A DNA stretch of 64,000 nt, from positions 12,527,073 to 12,591,072 of the forward strand of contig OW203767.1 in assembly GCA_934045905.1 (NCBI GenBank), in the 5' to 3' direction. The stretch comes from Leuctra nigra (lineage: Eukaryota; Arthropoda; Insecta; Plecoptera; Leuctridae). A program made the position numbers and the translations under genes. The notes under the pieces are model-generated. The model saw only the letters and a program-made list of their open reading frames with translations. It did not search any database and was not told where the DNA came from. How positions within the stretch are numbered: position 1 is the first letter of the stretch; each line of letters starts with the position of its first letter. Positions 50,545 to 61,700 of this stretch are shown one piece after another.

Positions 50545-52022
50545 AGTAACTTACATTTGTAAATTCTGTTTATGAACTCTACTTTAATTATATTAAAGGA
50601 TAGTTATGCTGAGAAATGTCTTATTGAAACAATTTTAATTGATTCGACAATAGTTGGAAACAAGGTCACGATTTTTATTTATTATTATTATCAACAAGAT
50701 TCAACGAAACAACCCAAGATAACATCTCGTGAGCCACAAGGTTTGCTACTCACTGTTTTCCAACCTGTTCATTTCAAAGATGTTGTCCCGACAACAATAA
50801 TAGCCTCTATGATAATAGCAAGTTAAGGAGGGATGCCCAAGTAGATTTTCCGAAAATATTTTTTGTTAAAATGTACGACTTTTATTAAGTTTTTCAACAT
50901 TTCAACTATATTTTTACGTAAAAGTTTCATCAAATGTCTTGTAACTTGCAACTCTCGAATTATATTGAGTTTTCAATATGATGTCTTCGGAAGATTAAGA
51001 AATTTTAACACAGGAGGTATAGGAAAATTATTTAGAATTTGGCGCCTAACTTTTAAAAACGTACGGCTAGGTGTATATATAAAAATCTTTTTAAATACCT
51101 CTATGCCTAATACACATAATATTAGTTTTTGGAAAAAATCTATCGGTGGAAAATAGTTTAAATCTAATATTTACTAGGAAAATTACCGTGTTTTTTCGAC
51201 TTACCATGTTAAAGATAGGGCTAACTCAAATTTATAAAGTGATATATCTTTTAAATTAGTTCGGCTACCCTACTTTTTCTTGCGTTTATATGGTGCACAA
51301 GGAAATTATCTATTAAATAAGCATATCAATTCAGATATCTATCGGAGACCTCTACTTGGGCATCCCCCCTCAAAGCGCCATACAATAGCATGTAAAATCA
51401 AACAGTACTCGGTGTCAAAGATCAGTTTTGTCGACCAACTGAATCCAGTTCAAAACAAGAAATACAACATTAGGTAATATCATAGAGGTAAGAAGGGATA
51501 GGTTAGGACAGTTATACGTGTCCTAAACATGTTCGTATACTTCGTATGTTCGTATGTTCGTAAACGTGTGTAACTTTCAAGTACTACAACGCATTCTAGA
51601 ATAAAGAGCCACTATAGATACAAACTATATAAGTACCTCAGAGGTAGATAGGCTGAAGTCCATTTTCTCCATTTTGCGTCGCACACTTATGGAATGAAGA
51701 AACATTGAAATGGACTCCCGCCCTTCTACCTCTGATTTACAGATATTATGTATGCGATCTGAAGTAGACATTTCGCAAGATCGACAAGACAGTGCTCCGA
51801 TGATGAGACGAGGATATCTAGACTTGTCTAGAACGCTTGCATTGTCAATTCCAATGTGGCATAGCTTCTATTGATAACAACAGCCTTCTAATCATGTAAA
51901 TAACGTCAAATCATCATTCAGTATTCAAATTGAAGATAACAGAGTGATGAATCGATTGGTGTCGCAAAGGTGCTTCTGATAATTATATCACATCTAATTC
52001 ACTTCATCAGTGATCATTCGAA
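50545..52022. other. Intergenic between genes E and F
   Basis: Contains a diverged copy (about 50880-51180) of the 36602/59559 repeat and a hairpin repeat at 51630-51760 ('acctcagaggtaga' inverted to 'tctacctctga'). The last 180 bp hold the likely promoter of gene F. No other gene is seen. Confidence 0.55.
51840..52022 (+). promoter_or_regulatory. Likely promoter and 5' leader of gene F, shared with gene G
   Basis: Blocks 'attgataacaacagcctt', 'aatcatcattcagtattcaa' and 'gtgatcattcgaaATGGCGTG' match, in order, the 58615-58775 sequence before gene G. The arthropod initiator core TCAGT is at 52007-52011. No clear TATA box. Confidence 0.4.
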
Positions 52023-55000
52023 ATGGCGTGTATATTTGACTGTCTCACCAGCTGCTGCTGTTGTACTGCTACTTATGTCGTGGTGTTTATATTAATTGCG
52101 TTTAAATTGTATATGAAATTAACTACCGGTGTTTATAAAGGAAAAGAGAAGCTCAATGGAAAGACTGTCATTGTTACCGGCGCTAACACAGGTAGGTAAT
52201 TAAAACTATAAATATTCATAAGTACACTCAACAAAAACGGTACTGATAAGTACTGGTGTTATACTGATGTATACAGTAAATATCCTATAGGATATATACC
52301 TATATCCTATTTCATTGTTAATTATTTGATATCTCTAGAAATGTTTAATTATTTAATTCTCTCATACTGTAATATGTTATGTAATTTTCTATAATATGAT
52401 TTTTAGCTGAAAAATAAAATAATACATTTATTTTTTGATGTATATAATATTTCATTCTTTGATATAAAGTAAAGATGAGAGATTTGAAAATATGAATAAG
52501 TTAAAAGTTATGATATGACTAATTTTCATGTCATGGTCATGTCATACAGCTATTAATTAATTAAGAATACTTTTTTTTTCAGGAATCGGTAAAGAAACCG
52601 CCAAGGACTTTGCTGAGAGAGGAGCTAGAGTGATCATAGCTTGTCGAGACCTAGTGAAGGCAAATCAAGCTAGAGGTAATACAATACTGTTCGTAACTTT
52701 TAATTTAAAATTTAAAATTGATTAGAATTGTGAATAGGAAATGAAAATTATCTGGATAGCCCACTATGGAATGAATGATGAAGGAATTCTGTCCGTGTTT
52801 GAATTTCTTCAAGCTTCACAAAGCCCCACACAAGATCTAACTTCTAGGCTTGTCATTGTCAAGTATGTCTGTCATGCAAGATTGACTGTATATGGGAATT
52901 TTTCCAGGGACATGAACCTTTATTAATAAAGGTTCCGGTTCCGGTTCCGGTTCCACAATTTTACTTTATAAATGTTCGGGTTCCGGTTCCGGTTTTTAAA
53001 CAAATAATCTTAAAGGTTCGGTTCCGGTTCCTGCATAAAGGTTCCGGGTTCCGGTTCCGGTTCTCAAATTTTAAATCAAACTAGATTATAACACTTCAGT
53101 ATTATGTCAAATTTAATGGAATTTTTGAATTTGGATTTTGTCATATTATGAATGAAGCACTGGTGTAGTGTCTGTAATATGCGTACAGAAGTCACAGGAT
53201 GGTACGCAGACTAAATCTCAGAGTCAGAAGAGACAATGGCAGCAATTTTCTCCATAAGACGGCGTAAACATTAATTTTGCCTGAGCTTCATAATTGTCAG
53301 CAAAGCACTTAACATCGCAAAAAAATTGAAAACTCGAGCACCATTTAAAAATGAAGGATTTTCAAGAATTAAAAAAGTCTACAAAAAATACTAATAGAAA
53401 TGTTATCAAAAAATTTTTTTTTACATCTTTGCGAAAAATATTCTTTGAAAATATCATAATATTAAAATTCAAAAGTTAAAAAATTAAATCGTACATGTTT
53501 CTTTTATTAAAAGAAGGAACCTTAAAGAACCTTTAAGAACCTAATTGATTATAAAGGTTCGGGTTCCGGTTCCGGTTCTTGGGGAAAAAAGTATAACGGT
53601 TCCGGTTCTGGTTCCAAAATTATAAAGGTTCATACCGGTTCTAGGTTCCGGTTCCGGTTCCGGTTCGGGTCCCTGAATTTTTCACTGAAGACCCACCGTG
53701 CTGAAGACTAATTATGTTAATGAAATGGTGTGCTAAATATATTTTTACAATAAAGGCTTTATAGGCTTTACAATATAGGCTTAGATTTCAGAATAATAGT
53801 TATTTTATGAAAGTAAAGTTGTTGCTGAACACAGATTTGGTATTAATATTGTTGTGAGATGAATAGTTTTTAAGGAATTAATTTACAAAGATTGATATAT
53901 TTCTTACAATTTTAAAACAGGAAAATTGGCAATGGCATCACAATCCGCTATATTGCCATGGCAACAAAGGAATCACCATGGTTACACATTGTTGGAGGAT
54001 TGGAAATATCATCACATTCCTGATTCTCGTTGCCTGCCGTTTTTCCCGCCAAAATATCCAATGACATTTTGAATTTGATTTTTATGAATGGAAATTTTAA
54101 ATTTCGCTGATGATAAGTGTGTTGATGATTGTTATTTAATTTGATATTTACTAATTTTATAATAACTAATTTTACTAATTTTCAAATTTCACGAGACTTC
54201 CTTAATTTGTTGTATGAATCGTAAGTAACTTAAACAAAATAAGTAAGAAGTAAATATACGTTTTTCACAGCCGAGATCGTGGCTGCGTCCGGCAACCACG
54301 ACGTCGTTGTGCGTGAGCTGGATCTGGCGTCGCTGGCGTCGGTGCGTGCCTTCGCGCGTGACGTCATCAACACAGAGCGGCGCCTCGACGTGCTCGTCAA
54401 CAACGCAGGCGCCATGGGACTTGGAAATGACCTCACTGTAGATGGACTGCAGGTTGAGATGCAAGTCAACTACTTCGCACCGTTCTTGCTCACGAACCTT
54501 CTCGTAGGTGAGTGACAGATTCAACCAGGGAGTGATTCCTACGCGTGCTCACTCTCTTATCTTACATTTTAAGAGAGTGGAGTAAACAAACTTAAAGATA
54601 CAACAATTGAGACTATAAACGTACAGAGAGATTTATTTTTTATTAGAAAGTTCGTCACAATTATGCCAGAACACATAATTCATAATCGGATGTCATGTAT
54701 CATATTTTATTTATTATTGTTGTTTTATTTATTTTATTATCTGTACATCAGGGGTAGAATGCCGGAAGTAATTCTTTTATTTATATTTTGCGTTTCATAT
54801 ACTTGTAGAATGATGTAAGTAAGTTCTATCAATTGCCATTTGGATTATGTCTGATTCAAGTGCGTTATTGAGCTCTCCTTAAGAATTATTAAATTGGACT
54901 TTCGGCCTTCTACCTCTGAGGTACAGATCATTAATGCTCCATGGATAGTAATAAATACGAATGCATGTTTTATTACTGCTAATGTAAAACGTTGACTACC

Positions 55001-55669
55001 AATATAATATTTAGTCTATCCTACTTATGCCTTCCAATTTCATTGAGAAAACACGAATAATTTCCCGGGAAATAAAACCACGACCTTGAAATCTTCTGTC
55101 AATAATTAGTAATTTCTCTCATTTTGAATACGAGTTAATGCGTGTGTAAAATATCAGTGATGCTATTTTTAATGTGAATTACGTTTCAAGGTCAATCATT
55201 CTTACAGTGAACGGATTCTAATGACAACTGAGTGACGAGTTAATATATTTCCAGATCTGTTGAAGAGCTCGTCTCCGAGTCGAATCATCTTCGTATCATC
55301 TTTGGCTCACCTCCACGCTAAGTTAAACCTGGATGATCTGAACTTCAGGAAATCATACGGTTCATTCAAAGTGTACGCCTGCTCTAAACTTGGCAACGTA
55401 TTGAACTCGAACGAGCTCGCTAGACGATTGTCTGGAACAGGTAAATCACTCTCTTGCTCATCATCATCATCATCGTCATCGTCATCGTCTTCGTCATCGT
55501 CATCGTCGTCGTCATCGTCATCATCATCATCATCTTCATCGTCGTCATAATCATCGTCATCGTCATCGTCATCTTCATCATCGTCATCGTCATCATCATC
55601 GTCATCTTCCTCGTCATCGTCATCGTCATCGTCTTCGTTGTCGTCGTCGTCTTCGACGTCGTCGTCGTT

Positions 55670-55709
<40 letters not shown>

Positions 55710-55742
55710 TCATCATCATCGTCATCGTCTTCGTCATCGTCT

Positions 55743-55790
<48 letters not shown>

Positions 55791-56711
55791 TCGTCGTAAT
55801 CATCATCATCATCATCAAGTTGGTTATTGCATCAATCATGATATTTTGATTTCTCTCCGTCAGGTGTTACAGTCAACAGTCTACATCCAGGGGCAGTGGC
55901 AACAGAGATTTTTAGAAAAGGACCGAAATGGCTGATAAAACTAGCAACTTCTCTTTTCGGAGGCTTTGTCAAGGTACCTAACTTGGCTATTTTATATTTG
56001 ACAATACGTAATTATATGTGACTACACAAAGATTTTTCGCAGCATGTAATATAAAAAATTTCAAAAAATAAAAGATCGAGAGCAAATGTATGTCAAAGCA
56101 GACAATAAAATAAACACAAGAGCTTTCAACTACAAAGTAAAAAGTAAAAACTGAATTATACTGTTCTCATTAATTGTTTACATAAAATATTATTTCCGAG
56201 AAAACAGATATATCGGAGATCGCGTCTCGCCCAATGATTATTAACTTTGTTTAAATGTGGTTTGATCATTGATGATCTCTTTACTTTCTGTCTAAATCTT
56301 TTCATATTTTCAAGCCATTTTGTTTGAAGTGAATGTAACAAAAACAAAAAATGGGATTAATTTTGATGATTTTAATCTTACAGTCTCCATATGAAGGGGC
56401 ACAAACCACCATCTATCTGGCAGTTTCTGAAGAAGTGAGAGGTGTCACGGGGAAGTACTTCAAAGACTGCAAAGTAAGTTCAGCATTAGGTTGCACTTAA
56501 TAATTCATGTGCATGTTGATTTATATGAATAATATTTAAAATAAGTTTAATAGATAAAGTTTAAAGTTTAAAAGTAGTCTTAACACATAATTTTCCTCAT
56601 TTTACATTTTCTTCGCAGGAGGCAAAGATGTCAACTACGGCACAAGATGCTGGTATAGCGAAGAAGTTGTGGGAAATTAGCGAAGAGTTAGTCGCAGATA
56701 AAAGAGAGTAA
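52023..56711 (+). CDS. Gene F: retinol dehydrogenase 11-14-like SDR, complete, 7 exons
   Basis: Exons: 52023-52191, 52583-52675, 54271-54507, 55255-55440, 55864-55973, 56384-56473, 56619-56711 (stop TAA); 325 residues. The N terminus has a Cys-rich stretch (SCCCCT) and a hydrophobic anchor (about 16-31), then [19 protein letters not shown] (52-59), ACRD, NNAG, Ser182 and Tyr207-A-C-S-Lys211 are intact. It is closest to gene G in exon 1 and the promoter, but its exon 3 head is nearly identical to that of C, D and E. Intron 4 is almost entirely a TCG/TCA microsatellite. A Helitron-like element begins 44 bp after the stop, so it probably lies in the 3' UTR. NADP(H)-dependent carbonyl reduction is assigned from the family. 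Confidence 0.92.
52928..53672. repeat. Element flanked by GGTTCC-type simple repeats
   Basis: (GGTTCC)n-like blocks at 52928-53070 and 53550-53672 enclose AT-rich sequence in intron 2 of gene F, as at 32118-32730. Confidence 0.7.
55459..55816. repeat. TCG/TCA trinucleotide microsatellite, ~360 bp
   Basis: An unbroken run of TCA, TCG and TCT triplets, with (TCG)n longest near 55672-55707 and 55745-55790. It starts 18 bp after the donor of gene F exon 4 and ends about 48 bp before exon 5, so it fills intron 4. It keeps long frames open on both strands, but these are artefacts. Confidence 0.98.
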
Positions 56712-56754
56712 AATATCTTTACTTCCGTCTGCTCTCTCTCTTCCATACAATTAA

Positions 56755-57635
56755 CTAGGAAAACGCTCTGTGTAACGCGTTGATAAGCGAGCACGGATAC
56801 ATGCAACACCTCGATCCATAATTCCTTAAAATGCGGCAATAATATATACCTTAAACAACTGAAAGCTATAAGCACGATCCACTAAATTATATACAAAAAT
56901 ATCTGCATTTGCGTATCATTGCAAATTAGTAACGGACACACACTCATGTGTATTTATTGGAGTATTTATAAATACAGAGATTGAAACTCACAAAATAGGC
57001 AAATAAAAAATATAAGAAATATTATCCATACTTGCCGTTCCGTATACAATAGAACAATTACCTATACACAACACATTGTATAAATATTAAATAACACTAT
57101 CGATTGAATAAATAATATAACTCATACACGCCATTATCTATTTCTACAATCAAGCAGATATTTCGCCGGTCTACAAATAAATTGCTTAGCCTTTGTAAGA
57201 ATTGAAAAAAGTAAGGTAGGAAGCATGTTTAAACTCTTATTAACAATAAATACCTACACTATCGGTTAAAATAAAATAAAAACAATAACCTTGCAGGTAT
57301 TGCTTTCTTTATCTCGTAAAACGTATTCAAACAATAATAGATAGACAGCTGAATGCTTCCGAGTTGTTTTGAATAAGGCGCATCGGGCGGCCGCAACGGA
57401 CTCTTCGAACCTACAATGCTATTTATATGGGAAAACACGATTTTTTTATTTATGGACGGATCTTTCTAAAAAACTATACAGGTCTAAGTTAGTATGAGAT
57501 GAAGGTGTGTGCAAAATTTCAGATCGATACGTTGACCGGTGCGACGTGGGTTGAACCAACAAAAAAAAAAAACACACTCACACACAGAGAAAGTGCCGCA
57601 AGAGTCAAGTGGAGACGCTCGCTCCGCTCGCTTAA
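56755..57635 (-). mobile_element. Helitron-like non-autonomous element, ~0.88 kb
   Basis: The low end CTAGGAAAACGCTCTGTG is followed by 'gcgttgataagcgagcacgg'. The high end is 'gacgctcgctccgctcgct'. T is next to CTAG when read outward. It probably supplies 3' UTR sequence to gene F. Confidence 0.7.
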
Positions 57636-57858
57636 CAATCTTTTGTATATATTGTAAATTATGTATTATAATTAAACACATTCATTTGATTTTATACATC
57701 AAAATATTACCTACCTTATTAAAATTTTACAAATATTTCAAATCAAAAGATTTCATTGTGAGCCGCGAGATTTGATACTCCATGTTTTTCCAACTTGTTG
57801 ATCTTGAATCCATCATAATAGTAAAATTACGCAAAACTACAACAGATAAATGTATAGA

Positions 57859-57928
57859 TATCACGGCCTCCTTTATAAGTTCCGTTTAAGCGTGTAGTAA
57901 AACGGAACTTATAAAGGAGGCCGTGATA
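57859..57928. repeat. 70-bp hairpin
   Basis: 'tatcacggcctcctttataa' pairs with 'ttataaaggaggccgtgata' with extended arms of 28 bp and a loop of about 13 nt. Confidence 0.92.
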
Positions 57929-57962
57929 GATATATAAATCCGCGGGTTGACTTTGGTGTGAA

Positions 57963-58075
57963 CATGGGCCGAATTCTATAACTCCATTGCGGTCGCTTAG
58001 CAATTTCTTCCATAAGATTTAACATTGAAATAATTGCTAAGCGACCGCAATGCAGTTGTAGAATCAGGGCCCATG
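57963..58075. repeat. 113-bp inverted repeat next to the previous hairpin
   Basis: Arms of about 44 bp, 'catgggccgaattctataac' and its near reverse complement ending 'atcagggcccatg', including 'ttgcggtcgcttagcaatt'. Confidence 0.9.
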
Positions 58076-58774
58076 TCATATTCCTCCAGTTTTATGATCT
58101 AGTCAGCTCAGGTAAATGTTGCATCGTTGACAGACCACATTAAAAACAAGTTACAGTTCTGCGTCTAACAAAATTTCTCATGCAGTATAATGATCCAGAC
58201 TTCCATATAATATGTTATTATCTTTTGTTAAATAACATTAATGATTGTCAAGATCACCATAGGCATGTGAAATTTTATAAAAGCAGAGCTAACTAGGATA
58301 GTTTTTACTTTTTAATGTGGTCTTACTATAAGCTTTGTGGATTTCTCTCCTTTTCGTTGACGACAATAAAAATCTTCGTTTGAAACCGAAATAATCAAGT
58401 ACTTTACGTATAGCTGAAGTCGCTTTTGTTGCCCATGATTATCTGGGTCATTCGGTGTGTTAGTGTTACAAGTTCTATTTTTAAAATCAGCAGGAATTTC
58501 ACATGTTCTAAAAATAACACCGAATTCTATAAGAAATTATACTTCCCCCACCCGCTGAATCAACTGCTCCATACAAGCCTACATAATAATCTTATCACTC
58601 ACTGTCGCGATTGATAACAGCGGCCTTGAAAGTGGCCTACGGACCGAATAAAAACGTCCAATCATTATTCAATATTCAATTGACTAACTAGCAGTTAGGT
58701 GTTACGCAACGCTGCCTATGATAATAGATAGCATCAAGTTGAAGAGTCCTCCAGTGTTCGCAGTGTTATTCGAA

Positions 58775-61700
58775 ATGGCGTGCGTATTTGACTGTCTCGC
58801 CAGCTGCTGCTGTTGTACGGCTACTTATGTCGTGGTGTTTCTATTAATTGCGGCTAAAGTGTACATGAAATTAACTACCGGTGTTTATAAAGGCAAAGAG
58901 AAGCTCAATGGGAAGACTGTCATTGTTACCGGCGCTAACACAGGTAGGCTACTATTTAAACTCTGTGGTATCTGGAAATATATTTTCATTTTAAAATATC
59001 GTGTTTAGTAGAGTTTTACTTTGTTTTTGTTAACTATCGACATCTACCTCATTCATTAATTTCATAAGTTTTAATTACCTATCTAAAAAAACATTTTTTA
59101 TTTTTTTATGAATAAATGAATAGGTAATGAAAAATAATTACTTTATTTTACATGAGAAATAAAAATATTAAATCATGATGCTGAAAGCATGAAGAACACG
59201 AGCCTGATAATTAGAAACAAGAAACTAATAATAAAGCGAGCGAAGCGAGTGACTCCACTTGAAACTTATGGCTCGAATCTCTGTTTTTTTGTTGTTTTTT
59301 AGCTGTCATTTTTATCATTAGCAATTATTTTTAATCACTGCCTCTGCGTTGAATGTGAGTAAGATCAAGGTCCACTTAATCTTTTACTTTAGATTTAGTG
59401 GACCTTTAGTGGTAAGATTATCTTCAGAAAGGTTTGATGTAGATGAACATAATATTTGACACACCGCATGCAGTAGTAGGTACGAAAGCTCGCTTATCAA
59501 CGCGTTATACAGAGCGTTTTCCTATTAGTTAATAATACAAGTGCCTATGCTATCATTAACGTGGCTCAACCGATCGAACATTCCAAAATATTTATTTTTT
59601 GAAATTACCATCATGAATTACTTTTTTCAACATTTCAACTATATTTAAGAATAAAAGAATCATAAAATGTCATTTAACTTGAAACTCCTGTCTTACAGCG
59701 AGGTTTCAATTTATTGCCTTCCGAGATTGAACAAAACTTTAACACAGGAGGTATAGGGAAATCATTTCGTATTTGGTTTATAACATTTAAAATATCACAC
59801 GTTGGTATGGTTATTAATTTTTTCCTTATAGAATGAGCAACTATCTATCAGAAAATAAGTTTTGTGTTCAAAGTTGGGACAACATAAAAATTAGATCTTC
59901 ATTATTAGCCTAAATGTGACACGATTTTACCTGTCTGCCATAAGATAACATGGGGAAGAAAACTCAATTTATCTCAGAAACTAGACGCGAGAAGTGTTTA
60001 ATTTTTTCAGGGATTGTGTATGGCATGATTATCAATAAGTAGACAAAAAATTATAAAAATCTGAGACCATGCCCGATTGGATGAGCCACTAAGCTGTCTA
60101 AGGATATAAATTACCTAGTACCAAAGATATTATTAAATTACGGAGTATTCATAATAATACCTATCTTTGGTACCTACCTACTACCTTGGTTGTAGCAGTC
60201 TCCAATGTTTAAAATTATCAAGTTTTAAACCTTTACCTTTCACATTGTGTAATTTTTATTCTTAGTAAATAAATTGCATGACTTAGGTTATTTTAATACG
60301 TTGTTTATTTTGATATTTTGACGAAGCCCCCCAGCTTACAGCTTTCCCCTCAGGGTGTTTTTTAGAATATCAACAATTTAGAAGTGATTCAGGAGCTCTA
60401 AAATGAAAACTTCTAATTGATGTCGTGGACGTTTTCGGAAGTCGGAACCATCGGGTGATAGCTAAGGCAGTGGTGAGTGTTGACGGTTTGTTCCGATGCA
60501 AGTGCTGGTGGCCCTGATAAGGGCCGTTCGCGACGTTTCGGAAGCTTTACTACTTCCATCTTCTGGCGGCAGTCATCGGGACAAACCGTCACCATCTGCC
60601 TTGCTAAACTTCTAATTGTTGCCACGCAGGGCGCTTTTTTCGAATTTTCGATTCCGATCTTTATTTAAATAATTATGATGAGCTATTCAAGAACCACTAA
60701 GGAGCAACAGGTTGCCGACCCCTGACCTACACTGTTAGTAGTTCCATTAAGTTCTACATCCCCCCCCCCCATCCTCAGAATTAGAGTTGCCAACTTTATA
60801 AAAATCGAATTCCAGACATTGCTGTTTTAAAATTCTCGGGGTAAAAAAGGTCTAAAAAATATGATATTTTTGGGAAAACAATTAGGTATGCGTAGGGAAG
60901 GGTCCCACAGTACCATACGGGTCTGGGCCGCACAGGCCCGGGAAAAATTTGAATTTTGAAAGTGCATTTAGGCCATTTTCATGCGTTCTGGACTACAATC
61001 TTCAACGATTTGATTTGATACTATTAGTTACTGAATATTGAAATATGTATATTGTAAGTTTCATATTTTCAACAATTCCGGAATGAGGTAATTCCGGCAT
61101 CCGGACAATAGTGTCCAATTCCGGAGTGTCCGGATAAAATCTGGACGGTTGGCAACCCTACCCAGAATCTACAAGTTGGCAATTATGTGAATATAATATA
61201 TGTATCTGATCTGGCAATGAAATTAATGTCTAATATGATTTATTTATCTAGGTATTGGTAAAGAAGCAGCCAAAGACTTTGCAAAGCGAGGAGCTAAAGT
61301 GATCATAGCATGCAGAGACCTAACGAAGGCAAATGAAGCTAAAGGTAAGCGCAGATATTTCATGATACAATTGTGTCGGGTGGCTATTTTATTAATTTTA
61401 TTATTTAATGTTAGTTGCAAAATTACAATATTCTATGACACACTATCTTCTTTTCTCTCAAGATTTAAATGTATAATCGCGTACAAGTTAGAATTTAAGT
61501 CATAGATAAAGTAGGGACCTAGGAAAAATTACTTTTATCAGTCATAAGAATGTATGACGTAAAAAATATAATAGATATTCAAGGTTAAGTCCATCAAAGT
61601 ACTTATGTGTCTACTAACATACATTATTTCAATGTACTAGATGATATAATCAAATCGTCTGGCAACAATAATGTAATCGTGCGCCAGTTGGATTTGGCGT

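Larger units (their letters stand above)
56712..58774. other. Intergenic between genes F and G
   Basis: Contains a Helitron-like element (56755-57635), two adjacent hairpins (57859-57928, 57963-58075) and the promoter region of gene G (about 58615-58774). No other gene is seen. Confidence 0.6.

Noticed and set aside
55420..55849. Long open frames rich in Ser, Thr/Met or Val/Ile
   Set aside because: Artefact of the TCG/TCA trinucleotide run, which avoids stops in several frames. It is intron 4 of gene F.
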